Part shown: one piece after another, positions 9,464-18,233 of the stretch
Layout of the letters: every line of letters starts with the position of its first letter
Position numbering within the stretch: position 1 is the first letter of the stretch
Origin: Bradyrhizobium arachidis
Lineage (GTDB): Bacteria; Pseudomonadota; Alphaproteobacteria; Rhizobiales; Xanthobacteraceae
NCBI RefSeq assembly: GCF_024758505.1
Contig: NZ_CP077970.1
Span: 5,518,001 to 5,582,000 of the forward strand
Direction: 5' to 3'
DNA length: 64,000 nucleotides
Program-made: the position numbers and the translations under genes
Notes under the pieces: model-generated
What the model saw: the letters and a program-made list of their open reading frames with translations, nothing else
Told to the model about the DNA's origin: nothing
Databases searched by the model: none

Positions 9464-10006
9464 ATGCCATTGCGTGGCGCTGCACGCAGCGTCGAACCTG
9501 CAACGGTTGCGTATCCGCGCACCAGGGATTTCAGATCGCGGGCTGTGGTCGCATCGCTCTTCCTGGCTTTGATGACGAGCGCCTCTGCCTACGCCTGCGG
9601 TGCCGACTTCAAGGAGTACTACGGACGCTGCGTCGCGGCCACGCCTGCACCTGCGAAGGTCCTCACGTTTCTCAAGGACTACGGTCAGCAGGCCAGCAAG
9701 GTTGGCGAATTCGCGGACCTGTTCGCGCCGGACATTCCGTTGTTCGACAAGCCAGAACCCGGACGAAAAATCATCTATTCTTGGAAACAGCCAAATTCCG
9801 ACATCGAATCCGAAGTCAAAATCGAGAAGGTCCTGCCCGAGTTCTACTACGTCGCGGTGAGCGTGTACGAGGGTCCGACATCGTGCGGCATCGAGGAATT
9901 CAAGCTGAAGGGACCGAAGACCACGCTGCGGGGTTACGTGCCAAAGGCCAATCCGCAAGGTGTACCGTCGCTCTGGAAGTTCAGGCACATGAGCGGGCTG
10001 TGCTAG
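9464..10006 (+). CDS. Putative secreted protein of unknown function
   Basis: The ATG at 9464 lies 5 bases after bpt and opens a 180-residue protein. A long charged start is followed by a signal-peptide-like stretch (AVVASLFLALMTSASAYA, about residues 28-45) with likely cleavage before CGADF. The mature part has four cysteines and a single alpha/beta domain (KVGEFADLFAPDIPLFDKPEPG then IEKVLPEFYYVAVSVYEG). I know no family. The true start could be closer to the signal peptide. Codon use fits a real gene. Confidence 0.6.
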   Translation: MPLRGAARSVEPATVAYPRTRDFRSRAVVASLFLALMTSASAYACGADFKEYYGRCVAATPAPAKVLTFLKDYGQQASKVGEFADLFAPDIPLFDKPEPGRKIIYSWKQPNSDIESEVKIEKVLPEFYYVAVSVYEGPTSCGIEEFKLKGPKTTLRGYVPKANPQGVPSLWKFRHMSGLC

Positions 10007-10031
10007 CTGAATTGGGCGAGTGTTAGCCGCC

Positions 10032-11393
10032 TCACCCAAATATCGTATCGATCAGCAGCTTCACGTTCAAAACCACGATCACCGCGGCCACAATCCAGGC
10101 AATCGCGGCGACTGAGGCCGGAATGACGAACTGGCCCATCTTGCGCCGGTCGGACACGAACCGCACCAGCGGGATGACCGCGAACGGCAACTGCATCGAG
10201 AGGATGACTTGGCTGAACACCAGGAGATCGGCGGTACCACGCTCGCCATAGATCGCGGTGACGATGATCACCGGGACGATGGCGATGCCGCGGGTCAAGA
10301 GGCGCCGCGCCCAGCTCGGCAGGCGCAGGTCGAGAAAGCCTTCCATCACGATCTGGCCGGCAAGCGTCGCCGTCACGGTCGAATTGAGTCCGGAGGCGAG
10401 CAGCGCCACCGCGAACAGCGTCGACGCGATGCCGAGGCCGAGCAGCGGCGAGAGCAGCTCAAAGGCCTGACCGATCTCGGCGACGTCCGCATGGCCGCTG
10501 TTGTGGAAGGTCGCGGCCGCCACCACGAGAATTGCGGCGTTGATGAACAGCGCCAGCATCAGCGCCACGGTGGAGTCGGTGGTCGCCCATTTGATCGCTT
10601 CGCGCCGGCCCTCGTCGTTGCGCTGATAGGCGCGCGTCTGCACGATCGAGGAATGCAGGTAGAGATTATGCGGCATCACCGTCGCGCCGATGATGCCGAT
10701 CGCGATGTAGAGCATCTCGTGATTGGTGAAGATTTCGGTCGACGGCACGAAACCTCTCAGCACGGCGGCAACCGGCGGCGCGGCGGCGGCGATCTGGATC
10801 GTAAAGCAGACCGCGATCACGACCAACAGCGCGATGACGAAAGCTTCGAGAAAACGAAAGCCGCGGTTCATCAGGATCAGCAGCAGGAAGGCATCGAGCG
10901 CTGCGATCAGCGCGCCGCCGATCAACGGAATGCCGAACAGCAGCTTTAGTGCGATCGCGGTGCCGATCACCTCGGCGAGGTCGCAGGCGATGATCGCCGC
11001 CTCGCAGGCGAGCCACAGCATGAAGTTGACCGCCGGCGAATAGGTCGCCCGGCAGGCCTGCGCCAGGTCGCGGTCGGTGACGATGCCCAGCCGCGCGGCA
11101 AGCGACTGCAACAGGATCGCCATCAGGTTCGAGAGCAGGATGACCGAGAGCAGCGTGTAGCCGAACTTCGATCCGCCCGCGAGGTCGGTCGCCCAGTTGC
11201 CGGGGTCCATGTAGCCGACCGAGACGAGGTAGCCCGGCCCGACAAAGGCCAGCAGCCGGCGCCACCAGCGTCCCGCCAGGGGGACGGCGATGGTAGCGTT
11301 GACCTCGGCCAAGCTTTTGGTGTGCGGCGCATCGGCGCGCCAGCCGGCGGAGGAGAGAGCGTCGGGGGTCAAATCAGGCGATCGGGCATCCAT
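10032..11393 (-). CDS. mntH: NRAMP-type manganese transporter
   Basis: This 453-residue inner-membrane proton-coupled Mn2+ importer has about 11 helices. The metal-binding residues are visible in helix 1 (MDPGNWATD) and helix 6 ([11 protein letters not shown]). MntH is the major Mn2+ importer in B. japonicum. I placed the start at the internal ATG (MDARSPDL), because the longer frame to 11444 would run through an operator-like palindrome at 11422-11438. There is no clear ribosome site before this ATG. Confidence 0.95.
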   Translation of the reverse strand: MDARSPDLTPDALSSAGWRADAPHTKSLAEVNATIAVPLAGRWWRRLLAFVGPGYLVSVGYMDPGNWATDLAGGSKFGYTLLSVILLSNLMAILLQSLAARLGIVTDRDLAQACRATYSPAVNFMLWLACEAAIIACDLAEVIGTAIALKLLFGIPLIGGALIAALDAFLLLILMNRGFRFLEAFVIALLVVIAVCFTIQIAAAAPPVAAVLRGFVPSTEIFTNHEMLYIAIGIIGATVMPHNLYLHSSIVQTRAYQRNDEGRREAIKWATTDSTVALMLALFINAAILVVAAATFHNSGHADVAEIGQAFELLSPLLGLGIASTLFAVALLASGLNSTVTATLAGQIVMEGFLDLRLPSWARRLLTRGIAIVPVIIVTAIYGERGTADLLVFSQVILSMQLPFAVIPLVRFVSDRRKMGQFVIPASVAAIAWIVAAVIVVLNVKLLIDTIFG

Positions 11394-11399
11394 GCGCTG

Positions 11400-11438
11400 A
11401 GAATACCGAACTCGGTTCTTATTGCAACTCATTTGCAA
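11400..11438 (-). promoter_or_regulatory. Candidate Mur (Fur-type) operator and promoter of mntH
   Basis: Two copies of the palindrome TTGCAA lie 11 bases apart (11422-11427 and 11433-11438), giving TTGCAACTCATTTGCAA 29-45 bases before the mntH ATG. On the minus strand GTTGCA (11428-11423) and TATTCT (11405-11400) are spaced as -35 and -10, which would put the transcript start close to the ATG. mntH of B. japonicum is known to be Mn-regulated through the Fur homologue (Mur). Confidence 0.5.
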
Positions 11439-11563
11439 CTGCATCTAGCCGGGTCGGTTCCCGTCGCGGGAGCCGTTCTGCCCCGCCTTGTCGGGAAGCG
11501 GGTGGGTTTGGCGGTCCTCGTAGGCCGATACTGCCGCCAAATCGCGCTTTCAGGAAATGAGCC

Positions 11564-12808
11564 ATGTCAACCAGCCCCACCCTCCCGGCGACATTCAACC
11601 GCCTCGCCTGGTCCAACCTCGCGGCCCAATCGGCCGAGCAGATTGCGCTCGCGGCCGCTCCCATCGTCGCCGTGCTCACCCTCGGCGTCGCCGAGGGCGC
11701 CAGCGGCCTGCTCCAGACCGCCCTCACCTTGCCCTTCGTGCTGTTCGCAATCCCCGCAGGCCTGCTCGCTGACCGGATGTCGCGCCGCTCCCTGATGGCG
11801 GGCGCCGAGGCGCTGCGAGCCGCCGCCCTGGCTTCAATCGTGCTCCTGGTCGCAACGGGTGCGCTGAACCTGCCCCTGCTCGCCCTGCTCGGCTTTGCCG
11901 CGGTCTGCGGCACCGTGGTCTACAGCGTCGCCGCGCCGGCCCTGGTGCCCGCGCTGGTCGGACCGGAGCTCCTTCCGGCCGCGAACGCGCGGATCGAACT
12001 TGCACGCACGATCGCGTTTGCGAGCGGGCCCGCGCTCGGCGGCGCGCTGGTCGGCTGGTTCGGCGCCAGCCCGGCCTTCGGCTTCGCGGCCGTGCTCTCG
12101 GCCATCGCGGTCGTGCTGCTCAGAGGCATCTACGAGCCCGAACGGGCTGCGACGCCGCGCCGGCATCCGCTGCAGGAGATCCGGGAAGGCGCCGCCTTCG
12201 TCTTCCATCACGCGCTGCTCAAGTCCGTGTTCATCACCCAGTTCATCTTCAACACCGGCTGGTTCCTCCAGCTCGCCGTGTTCGTGCCCTATGCCGTGCG
12301 CCATCTCGGCCTGTCGGCGACCGGCGTCGGCGTGGTGCTGACGATGTACGGCGTCGGCATGGTGATCGGCGCGCTGCTTGCGACCCGCGTGATGCGCCGC
12401 GTCGCCTTCGGCACCGTGGTCGGGCTTGGACCTGTGACCGGCTTCATCGCCGCGCTGGTGATGGCGCTGACGGTGCTGGTGCCGACGCCGTGGCTTGCGG
12501 GCTTGAGCTTCTTCCTGCTCGGCGTCGGCCCGATCCTCTGGGTGATCTCGACCACGACCTTGCGCCAATCGGTGACGCCGCCCCGCCTGCTCGGCCGCGT
12601 CTCCGCCATCAACATCATGAGCTATGGCGCACGCCCGCTCGGCTCGGCGCTCGGCGCGATCGTCGGCGGGTTCTACAGTGCGGAAGCGTGCCTCTATCTT
12701 GCCGCGGCGATTTTTGGCGTACAGGCGCTGGTGATCTGGCTCTCGCCGGCGGTCGCGCTGGATCGTCAGCCGGCGATGGTGGAGGATGGTGCGGCGGTGC
12801 GCTGCTAG
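11564..12808 (+). CDS. MFS transporter, drug/siderophore exporter type (DHA3-like)
   Basis: This 414-residue inner-membrane protein has 12 predicted helices. The loop 2-3 motif GLLADRMSRRSLM near residues 67-80 is the MFS motif A. The overall pattern resembles the EntS/multidrug exporter branch of the family; the substrate cannot be read from sequence. AGGAA precedes the ATG by 8 bases. The gene is divergent from mntH with a 170-base gap, so metal-related co-regulation is possible but not shown. A perfect 29-base inverted repeat follows the stop. Confidence 0.88.
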   Translation: MSTSPTLPATFNRLAWSNLAAQSAEQIALAAAPIVAVLTLGVAEGASGLLQTALTLPFVLFAIPAGLLADRMSRRSLMAGAEALRAAALASIVLLVATGALNLPLLALLGFAAVCGTVVYSVAAPALVPALVGPELLPAANARIELARTIAFASGPALGGALVGWFGASPAFGFAAVLSAIAVVLLRGIYEPERAATPRRHPLQEIREGAAFVFHHALLKSVFITQFIFNTGWFLQLAVFVPYAVRHLGLSATGVGVVLTMYGVGMVIGALLATRVMRRVAFGTVVGLGPVTGFIAALVMALTVLVPTPWLAGLSFFLLGVGPILWVISTTTLRQSVTPPRLLGRVSAINIMSYGARPLGSALGAIVGGFYSAEACLYLAAAIFGVQALVIWLSPAVALDRQPAMVEDGAAVRC

Positions 12809-12814
12809 CCCCAT

Positions 12815-12894
12815 CGTCATTGCGAGCGCAGCGAAGCAATCCAGATTCTTTCTGCGGAGACAGCCTGGATTGCTTCGCTGCGCTCGCAATGACG
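12815..12894. repeat. Palindromic repeat, family C
   Basis: A perfect 29-base inverted repeat (12815-12843 and 12866-12894, beginning CGTCATTGCGAGCGCAGCG) surrounds a 22-base loop. It lies between the convergent MFS and adenylate cyclase genes, where it can terminate both transcripts. It shares no core with family A. Confidence 0.85.
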
Positions 12895-12908
12895 GGGAAA
12901 CAGCGTAG

Positions 12909-14168
12909 CTATCCCGCCAGATACCGCTCGTAACTCCCCGTCACCGGCTCGCTGGTGTCGATGTCAGGATCGAGCGTGTAGAGGTCCTGCGCGCGGCCGA
13001 TGCCGCGCAGCGCGTAGCGTCCGGTGGAGACGAGGTAGCGGCGGCCAGTGGCGTCCAGGCCCATGTAGAATTCTGCCGACGCCAGCAGCTCGCGATCGAC
13101 CGAGCGGCTCATCGAGGCGATGCGGCTGACCTCGTTCACTGTCGGACCGACCACCGTAAAGTCCAGCCGGTCCTCGCTGCCGATATTTCCGTAAAAGACC
13201 TCGCCGACATGCAGGCCGATATAGGCCGACGTGACGGGACGGCCGTCGGCAGTCCGCCGGGCGTTCAGCGCGACCACGTTCTTGCGGAACAGACGCTCGG
13301 CGCGCAGTGCCGCACGGCGCGACGCCATCATGTCCTCGCCGGTGAACATCGCCAGCACACCGTCGCCGATCAGCTTCAGCACGTCGCCGCCGGCGTCGTG
13401 GATCGCATCGATCACGGCTTGCGCGTAGTCGTTGAGGAACGGGATGATCTCGTCGGGACCAATGCTTTCGCTGATCCCGGTCGAGCCGCGCAGGTCCGAA
13501 TACCAGAGCACTGCATTGATGCGCTCGGTAACGCCGCGCGAGATGCGCCCACGCAAGACCTGCTCGGACGCATCACGTCCGAGATAGACGCGGCCGAGCG
13601 TGCGCGCAATGTCGACCTGTTGCGCCGACTTGATGGCGAGCCCCAGCACCGGAATGAGATCGCGCAGCGCCGCGAGCTCGCCTTCCGTAAATCCACTGTC
13701 GCGCCGCGTCGTCCAGTAGGAATACAGGCAGTCCATCTGGCCGAGCGCACCGGTCTCGCCGAACCGATGCACAAAGGCGAGGAAATGACGGTGCCCCTTC
13801 TCGGCGAGATCGCCGATCTGCGAGAAGTTGAGCTTCTCGTGACCGGCGAGATCGATCAGCATCTCGTCCTCGCCATGCTCGAGCAGATGGAAGAACACCG
13901 AGCGGCGCCAGTTCTTGGCCGCGTCACCCTCCGCCGTCGAGCCGTATTCGACGACGTCGCTCTCATTGGTCGGCACGTCGCTCCAGCGAAAGGCGCGGCC
14001 CTCATAGATCGGATGCAGCGTATCGATGACGACGAGGCCACGCGACAGATCGAGCCCTTCGGCGCAGCAGCGCTCGCAGAAGCCGCGTAGCAGCTCGGGT
14101 TCAGGAAGGCCCGTGAGGCCCTGGCCGGTCAGCCAGTTCATCAGGTCGATGCGGGAGTTCAGTTGCAT
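12909..14168 (-). CDS. Class III adenylate/guanylate cyclase
   Basis: This 419-residue protein carries a C-terminal cyclase catalytic domain from about residue 215. Both metal-binding aspartates are present (WYSDLRGST and LIGDGVLAMF), as is the substrate lysine before IGD, and the transition-state Asn and Arg lie in GPTVNEVSRI. The first 200 residues look like a soluble GAF-like sensor (VLGLAIKSAQQVDIARTLGRVYLG then precedes the catalytic part) and contain no transmembrane segment. It probably makes cAMP, although specificity needs assay. It is convergent with the MFS gene. Confidence 0.9.
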   Translation of the reverse strand: MQLNSRIDLMNWLTGQGLTGLPEPELLRGFCERCCAEGLDLSRGLVVIDTLHPIYEGRAFRWSDVPTNESDVVEYGSTAEGDAAKNWRRSVFFHLLEHGEDEMLIDLAGHEKLNFSQIGDLAEKGHRHFLAFVHRFGETGALGQMDCLYSYWTTRRDSGFTEGELAALRDLIPVLGLAIKSAQQVDIARTLGRVYLGRDASEQVLRGRISRGVTERINAVLWYSDLRGSTGISESIGPDEIIPFLNDYAQAVIDAIHDAGGDVLKLIGDGVLAMFTGEDMMASRRAALRAERLFRKNVVALNARRTADGRPVTSAYIGLHVGEVFYGNIGSEDRLDFTVVGPTVNEVSRIASMSRSVDRELLASAEFYMGLDATGRRYLVSTGRYALRGIGRAQDLYTLDPDIDTSEPVTGSYERYLAG

Positions 14169-14367
14169 ACGCCATTATGCCGTGCCTTCGTGACCGGCGA
14201 AAGGCAGAGCCGGCTCGGCTCCACGTCACGCCGAGCATCCCGGCCGTTGCAGGTCGAATATGCCAAGCCCGGTGTTGACGTGCCCTGCACGGCGGATGCA
14301 AAAGCCGGTTAATGATGTCGCCGCCGACCAGAAGCGCAAAGAACAGACCGCGGAAGCACGCCAAGCG

Positions 14368-15525
14368 ATGAGCCAGCGACAGCTTCCGATCATTTTGGCG
14401 CTCGGCACGACGCAGACCCTGGCCTGGGCCTCCAGCTATTATCTGCCCGCGATCCTTGCGGATCCAATCGCCCACGATCTCGGCATCTCCTCGAACTGGA
14501 TTTTTGGCGCATTCTCGGCCTCACTGGTGATCTCGGCGATGCTGGGCCCGCGCATCGGACGGCAGATCGATCTGGTCGGCGGGCGGCAGGTGCTATGCGC
14601 CTCGAACCTGACGATTGCCGCCGGTCTGGTGCTGCTCGGCCTCTCGCAACACGTCGCCGTGATGTCGATCGCCTGGCTGATCCTCGGCATCGGCATGGCG
14701 CTCGGCCTGTACGATGCCGCCTTCGCGGCGCTCGGGCGGATCTACGGCGTCAATGCGCGCGGTGCGATCACCGGCATCACGCTGATGGCGGGATTTGCCT
14801 CGACGGTCGGCTGGCCGCTGACGGCCTGGGGCCTGTCGCATATCGGCTGGCGCGAGACCTGCTTTGCCTGGGCCGCCGCGCACATCCTGATCGGCCTGCC
14901 GCTCAATCTCTTGATGCTGCCGAAGGTCAAGGGTGCGAAGGAGGCGGCGGCGACCGCCGTCAAGCCGCACATTCCGCTCGACCGCACCATGATCCTTTTG
15001 GCCTTCGTCTTCGCCGCCGCCTGGACCGTCACCGGCGCGATGGCCGTGCACTTCCCGCGCATTCTCGAAGCCGCCGGCGCTACGCCCGTGGAGGCGATCG
15101 CGGCCGGCGCGCTGATCGGCCCGGCGCAGGTCGGCGCGCGGGTGCTCGAGGCGAGCTTTCTCAGCCGCTTCCATCCGCTATGGTCGACGCGGCTCGCCTG
15201 CATCACCCATCCGATCGGAGCGGCCGTGCTCGCCGTGTTCGGCGCGGCCGGGGCCAGCGCCTTTGCGCTCCTCCACGGCTCCGGCAACGGCGTTTTGACC
15301 ATCGCGCGGGGAACGCTGCCGCTCTCGATCTTCGGGCCGAAGGATTACGGCTACCGGCTCGGCATCATCGGCGCGCCGGCGCGGATGGCGCAGGCGGTAG
15401 CGCCTCTCGCGTTCGGCCTGCTGATCGATGTCATGGGCACAAAAGTGCTGATCGTGTCCTCGGCGCTCAGCCTTGCCGCGCTGGCCGCGCTGTTCCTGAT
15501 CCATCCGGAACGCAAGCCGACGTAG
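14368..15525 (+). CDS. MFS transporter of unknown substrate
   Basis: This 385-residue membrane protein has 12 predicted helices with the MFS loop GRQIDLVGGRQVL after helix 2. It resembles the small MFS branch lacking long loops that is common in Rhizobiales; the substrate is unknown. I chose ATG 14368 (MSQRQLPII), which begins directly before helix 1. ATGs at 14260 and 14296 in the same frame would add a charged, unconserved-looking extension. It is followed 56 bases later by a small membrane-protein gene in the same direction. Confidence 0.85.
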   Translation: MSQRQLPIILALGTTQTLAWASSYYLPAILADPIAHDLGISSNWIFGAFSASLVISAMLGPRIGRQIDLVGGRQVLCASNLTIAAGLVLLGLSQHVAVMSIAWLILGIGMALGLYDAAFAALGRIYGVNARGAITGITLMAGFASTVGWPLTAWGLSHIGWRETCFAWAAAHILIGLPLNLLMLPKVKGAKEAAATAVKPHIPLDRTMILLAFVFAAAWTVTGAMAVHFPRILEAAGATPVEAIAAGALIGPAQVGARVLEASFLSRFHPLWSTRLACITHPIGAAVLAVFGAAGASAFALLHGSGNGVLTIARGTLPLSIFGPKDYGYRLGIIGAPARMAQAVAPLAFGLLIDVMGTKVLIVSSALSLAALAALFLIHPERKPT

Positions 15526-15581
15526 GAACGCACACGCAGATTGGTCTTTCCTTGCGCCAAGCTTTCGCGCAAAAGCAGGAC

Positions 15582-15773
15582 ATGACCGACGACACACATC
15601 CGCCCGGCGCTCTCAGACGTTTCGCCTCATGGGCCACCACGCCGCCGCAGGCCTATGGCGTCTATCTCGCCGCCGTGGCGCTGATGTTCCTGCTGTCATT
15701 CTATGCCGGCACGATGAAGCCGAAGAAGGCGCCGGACGGCGTCTCGCCGCCGGTGTCGGCGCCGCGGAATTGA
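15582..15773 (+). CDS. Small single-pass membrane protein (63 residues)
   Basis: The ATG at 15582 opens a short frame with one hydrophobic helix (VYLAAVALMFLLSFYAG, about residues 27-43), a charged N-terminal part (DDTHPPGALRRFASW) and a proline-rich tail. It lies 56 bases after the MFS gene and 22 bases before the RidA gene, and fills the gap neatly. AGGA is only one base from the ATG, which is too close to be ideal, so the start is uncertain. Function unknown. Confidence 0.6.
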   Translation: MTDDTHPPGALRRFASWATTPPQAYGVYLAAVALMFLLSFYAGTMKPKKAPDGVSPPVSAPRN

Positions 15774-15795
15774 CGCGCCGACGAAAGGACAGAAG

Positions 15796-16206
15796 ATGGC
15801 CGCCCCTGAGCCGATCACGCGTTACAACCCGCCCGAGCTCGGCCAGCCGCCCGGCTATTCGCAAATCGTCGAGGTCAGCCACGGCCGCATGATCTTCCTG
15901 GCCGGCCAGACCGCTGTCGACGCCGACGGCAACGTCGTCGGCAAGGGCGATTTCGCCGCGCAGGCCGCGCAGGTGTTTCGCAACATTTCCCTCGCGCTCA
16001 CCGCACGCGGCTATGATGCCTCGAACCTCGTGAAGCTGACCGTCTTCCTCACCGACATGAACAATCTCGCGGTCTATCGCGAGGCGCGCAACCGCTTCTT
16101 TGCGACCGTCAGGCCGGTTGCGGCACCCGCGATCACGCTGGTCGAGGTGTCCAAACTCTACGGCCCCGACTTCCTGATCGAGATCGAGGCGATCGCGGCG
16201 GCGTGA
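15796..16206 (+). CDS. RidA family protein
   Basis: This 136-residue protein belongs to the YjgF/YER057c/UK114 family, whose archetype hydrolyses reactive enamine/imine intermediates from PLP enzymes. Family segments MIFLAGQTAVDADGNVV, DASNLVKLTVFLTDM and the ending LIEIEAIAAA are present. The archetypal deaminase arginine is expected in the segment RPVAAPAITLVEV, where an Arg is seen about residue 106. It may be cotranscribed with the upstream small membrane gene. Confidence 0.92.
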   Translation: MAAPEPITRYNPPELGQPPGYSQIVEVSHGRMIFLAGQTAVDADGNVVGKGDFAAQAAQVFRNISLALTARGYDASNLVKLTVFLTDMNNLAVYREARNRFFATVRPVAAPAITLVEVSKLYGPDFLIEIEAIAAA

Positions 16207-16232
16207 AGTAGATCAATGCCACCTGCCAGGCG

Positions 16233-17054
16233 TCAGTCGTAAAACTCCGGCGCAAGCTTCTGGCCGTCGCGCTGCGCCTTGTCGTGGTTGATCCAGAGCT
16301 GCGCCCTCTCCTTCGTTAGCGTATCGGCGAGCTTCTGCATCGAGGCCGTCGTCTGATCCTTGCTGACGTTCATGGCCGGCACCCGGCGGTTCTCCCAATT
16401 CTCCTTGAAATGGACGGCGTCGCCGGAGAGGACCACAGCGCCGGTCTTCGGCAGTTTCACCAGCAGCGATTGGTGTCCGGGCGTATGGCCCGGTGTCGAC
16501 AGGATGATCAGGCTGCCATCGCCGAAGACATCGAGATCGCCTGTCAGCAGCGTCACCGGATGGGAGGGCTTGAAGCGCGGCTCGCTGTTGGTGCCGGGCC
16601 ATTCATATTCGGCCTTCTGCACGTAGAGCATGGTCGAGGGAAACATCTCGACATTGCCGGTGTGATCGGGATGGGTGTGCGACACGGCCATCCCCTTCAG
16701 ATCCGCGGGCTTCACGCCGAGCTGGTCGAGCTGCGCGGCAAGCGTCTTCGGCCGTCGCCAGACCGTCGCCTTGGGGTCTGCCGGCACGAGGCCGTTGGGC
16801 ATCGACGCCACCGCATCGGAAATGCCGGTGTCCCACAAGAACCAACCCTGGGCGTGCTTGATCAGATAGCAGCTATCGACGAAGTCCATCGGCTTGCCTT
16901 CGTTCATCCCAGGCGTCCAGCGCGACACGTCGCTGGTCGTGCCCTCCCCGCAATTGAGGATGTAGAGCCGCTCAACGCCGGATGCCGCAAGCGCGGCGGT
17001 GGGGGAGCACAGGATCGCGATGGCAGCGAGCGTCAGTCCGATGGGGCGTGTCAT
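16233..17054 (-). CDS. Secreted metallo-beta-lactamase-fold hydrolase (AHL-lactonase-like)
   Basis: This 273-residue protein starts with a signal peptide (MTRPIGLTLAAIAILC..ALAA) and is probably periplasmic. The two-metal site is complete: SHTHPDH (about residues 125-131), the later STPGHTPGH histidine, GDAVHF aspartate and INHD. The subfamily includes N-acyl-homoserine lactonases, but many members hydrolyse other esters, so the substrate is open. AGAGGA is 6 bases before the chosen ATG. It is 10 bases downstream of dmeF and so likely in its transcript. Confidence 0.88.
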   Translation of the reverse strand: MTRPIGLTLAAIAILCSPTAALAASGVERLYILNCGEGTTSDVSRWTPGMNEGKPMDFVDSCYLIKHAQGWFLWDTGISDAVASMPNGLVPADPKATVWRRPKTLAAQLDQLGVKPADLKGMAVSHTHPDHTGNVEMFPSTMLYVQKAEYEWPGTNSEPRFKPSHPVTLLTGDLDVFGDGSLIILSTPGHTPGHQSLLVKLPKTGAVVLSGDAVHFKENWENRRVPAMNVSKDQTTASMQKLADTLTKERAQLWINHDKAQRDGQKLAPEFYD

Positions 17055-17064
17055 CTGGTTCCTC

Positions 17065-18030
17065 TCAGTGCGGGCAGGTTTCGACCTCGACCGTGACATG
17101 GCTCAGGCCTTTCAACCCAGCGAGCCGCTTCTTGTAGACGGCTGGCTGCTTGGGCTTGTCCGAGACCAGCGACACCAGCACCGCGCAATGGCCCGGACCG
17201 ACCTGCCAGAGATGGAGGTCGGTGACGCGGTCCTCGCCGACTTCCATGCGGGCGCGGATGGTGCGCTCCATGCGCTCGTCGGCGCGGACGTCGAGCAGCA
17301 CCGCGCCCGAGGCCTTGATCAGGCCGAACGCCCAGCTCGCGATCACGACGCTGCCGATCAGGCCGACCGCGGGGTCGGCCCAGACCCATCCCGAATACAT
17401 CGCGACCAGAAGTGCCGCGATCGCCAGCACCGAGGTCGCCGCGTCGGCCATCACGTGGACATAGGCGGCACGCAGATTGTTGTCGTGATGGTGATGATCA
17501 TGATGGTGCTGGTCGTGATCGTCATGATCGTGCGCATGGCCGTGACCGTGCCCATGGCCGTGATCGTGGTGATGATTGTCGCGCAACAGCCAGGCACTGG
17601 CGAGATTGACGCAGAGGCCGAGGACGGCCACCGCGATCGCCTCGCCATAGACGATCGGCACCGGCGTAATCAGCCGCAGCACGCTTTCATAGGCGATCTC
17701 GACCGCGATCAGGCCGAGGATGATGGCGCTGGCGAAGGCCGCGAGATCGCCGAACTTGCCGGTGCCGAAGGTGAAATGCGCATTCCCGAGGTGGCGGCGC
17801 GCGAAGCGGTAGGCGAATGCGGCGATGCCGAGCGCCGCCGCATGCGTGCCCATGTGCCAGCCGTCGGCGAGCAGCGCCATCGAGCCGAACAGGGAGCCGG
17901 CCACGATCTCGGCCACCATCATCACCAGCGTCAGCGCCACCACGAACCAGGTGCGCCGCTCGTTCTCGTCGTGCTTGTCGCCGAGAAACGCATGCTCATG
18001 CGTCCATTGATCGATGGAGTGGGAATGCAT
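17065..18030 (-). CDS. dmeF: CDF family cobalt/nickel efflux transporter DmeF
   Basis: This 321-residue cation diffusion facilitator starts MHSHSIDQWTHEHAFLG with HDENERRTW following, the N-terminus characteristic of DmeF. Six membrane helices are predicted. The helix-2 metal motif (LADGWHMGTHA) and helix-5 motif (HVMADAATS) carry the His and Asp ligands. Between helices 4 and 5 lies a very His/Asp/Gly-rich loop (about residues 145-180). I used ATG 18030, with GGAGA upstream, over a start 171 bases further out. In many Rhizobiales a regulator gene dmeR precedes dmeF; none is here. Confidence 0.9.
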   Translation of the reverse strand: MHSHSIDQWTHEHAFLGDKHDENERRTWFVVALTLVMMVAEIVAGSLFGSMALLADGWHMGTHAAALGIAAFAYRFARRHLGNAHFTFGTGKFGDLAAFASAIILGLIAVEIAYESVLRLITPVPIVYGEAIAVAVLGLCVNLASAWLLRDNHHHDHGHGHGHGHAHDHDDHDQHHHDHHHHDNNLRAAYVHVMADAATSVLAIAALLVAMYSGWVWADPAVGLIGSVVIASWAFGLIKASGAVLLDVRADERMERTIRARMEVGEDRVTDLHLWQVGPGHCAVLVSLVSDKPKQPAVYKKRLAGLKGLSHVTVEVETCPH

Positions 18031-18233
18031 CGGTTGTTGTCTCCGGAAGAGAATTCGTTTTCCCCAATATAGGCCCGGCCGGCTTACGTTTCTAACGTTT
18101 GTCGCCGTCGAAACGGGCGGATTGACAGGTCCGCGCGGTTTCGCTGTAATGGCACCCATGGGGATTGAGCGATCTCCCCGTGAGGCGACAAGCCCAAGCA
18201 TCGCGTCCCGTTCACTCCTAACGAGGGCGCATC

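Noticed and set aside
8876..10006. Long 376-codon frame spanning bpt and the secreted protein
   Set aside because: Its first part is a shadow of bpt; only the part from ATG 9464 has signal-peptide and protein character.
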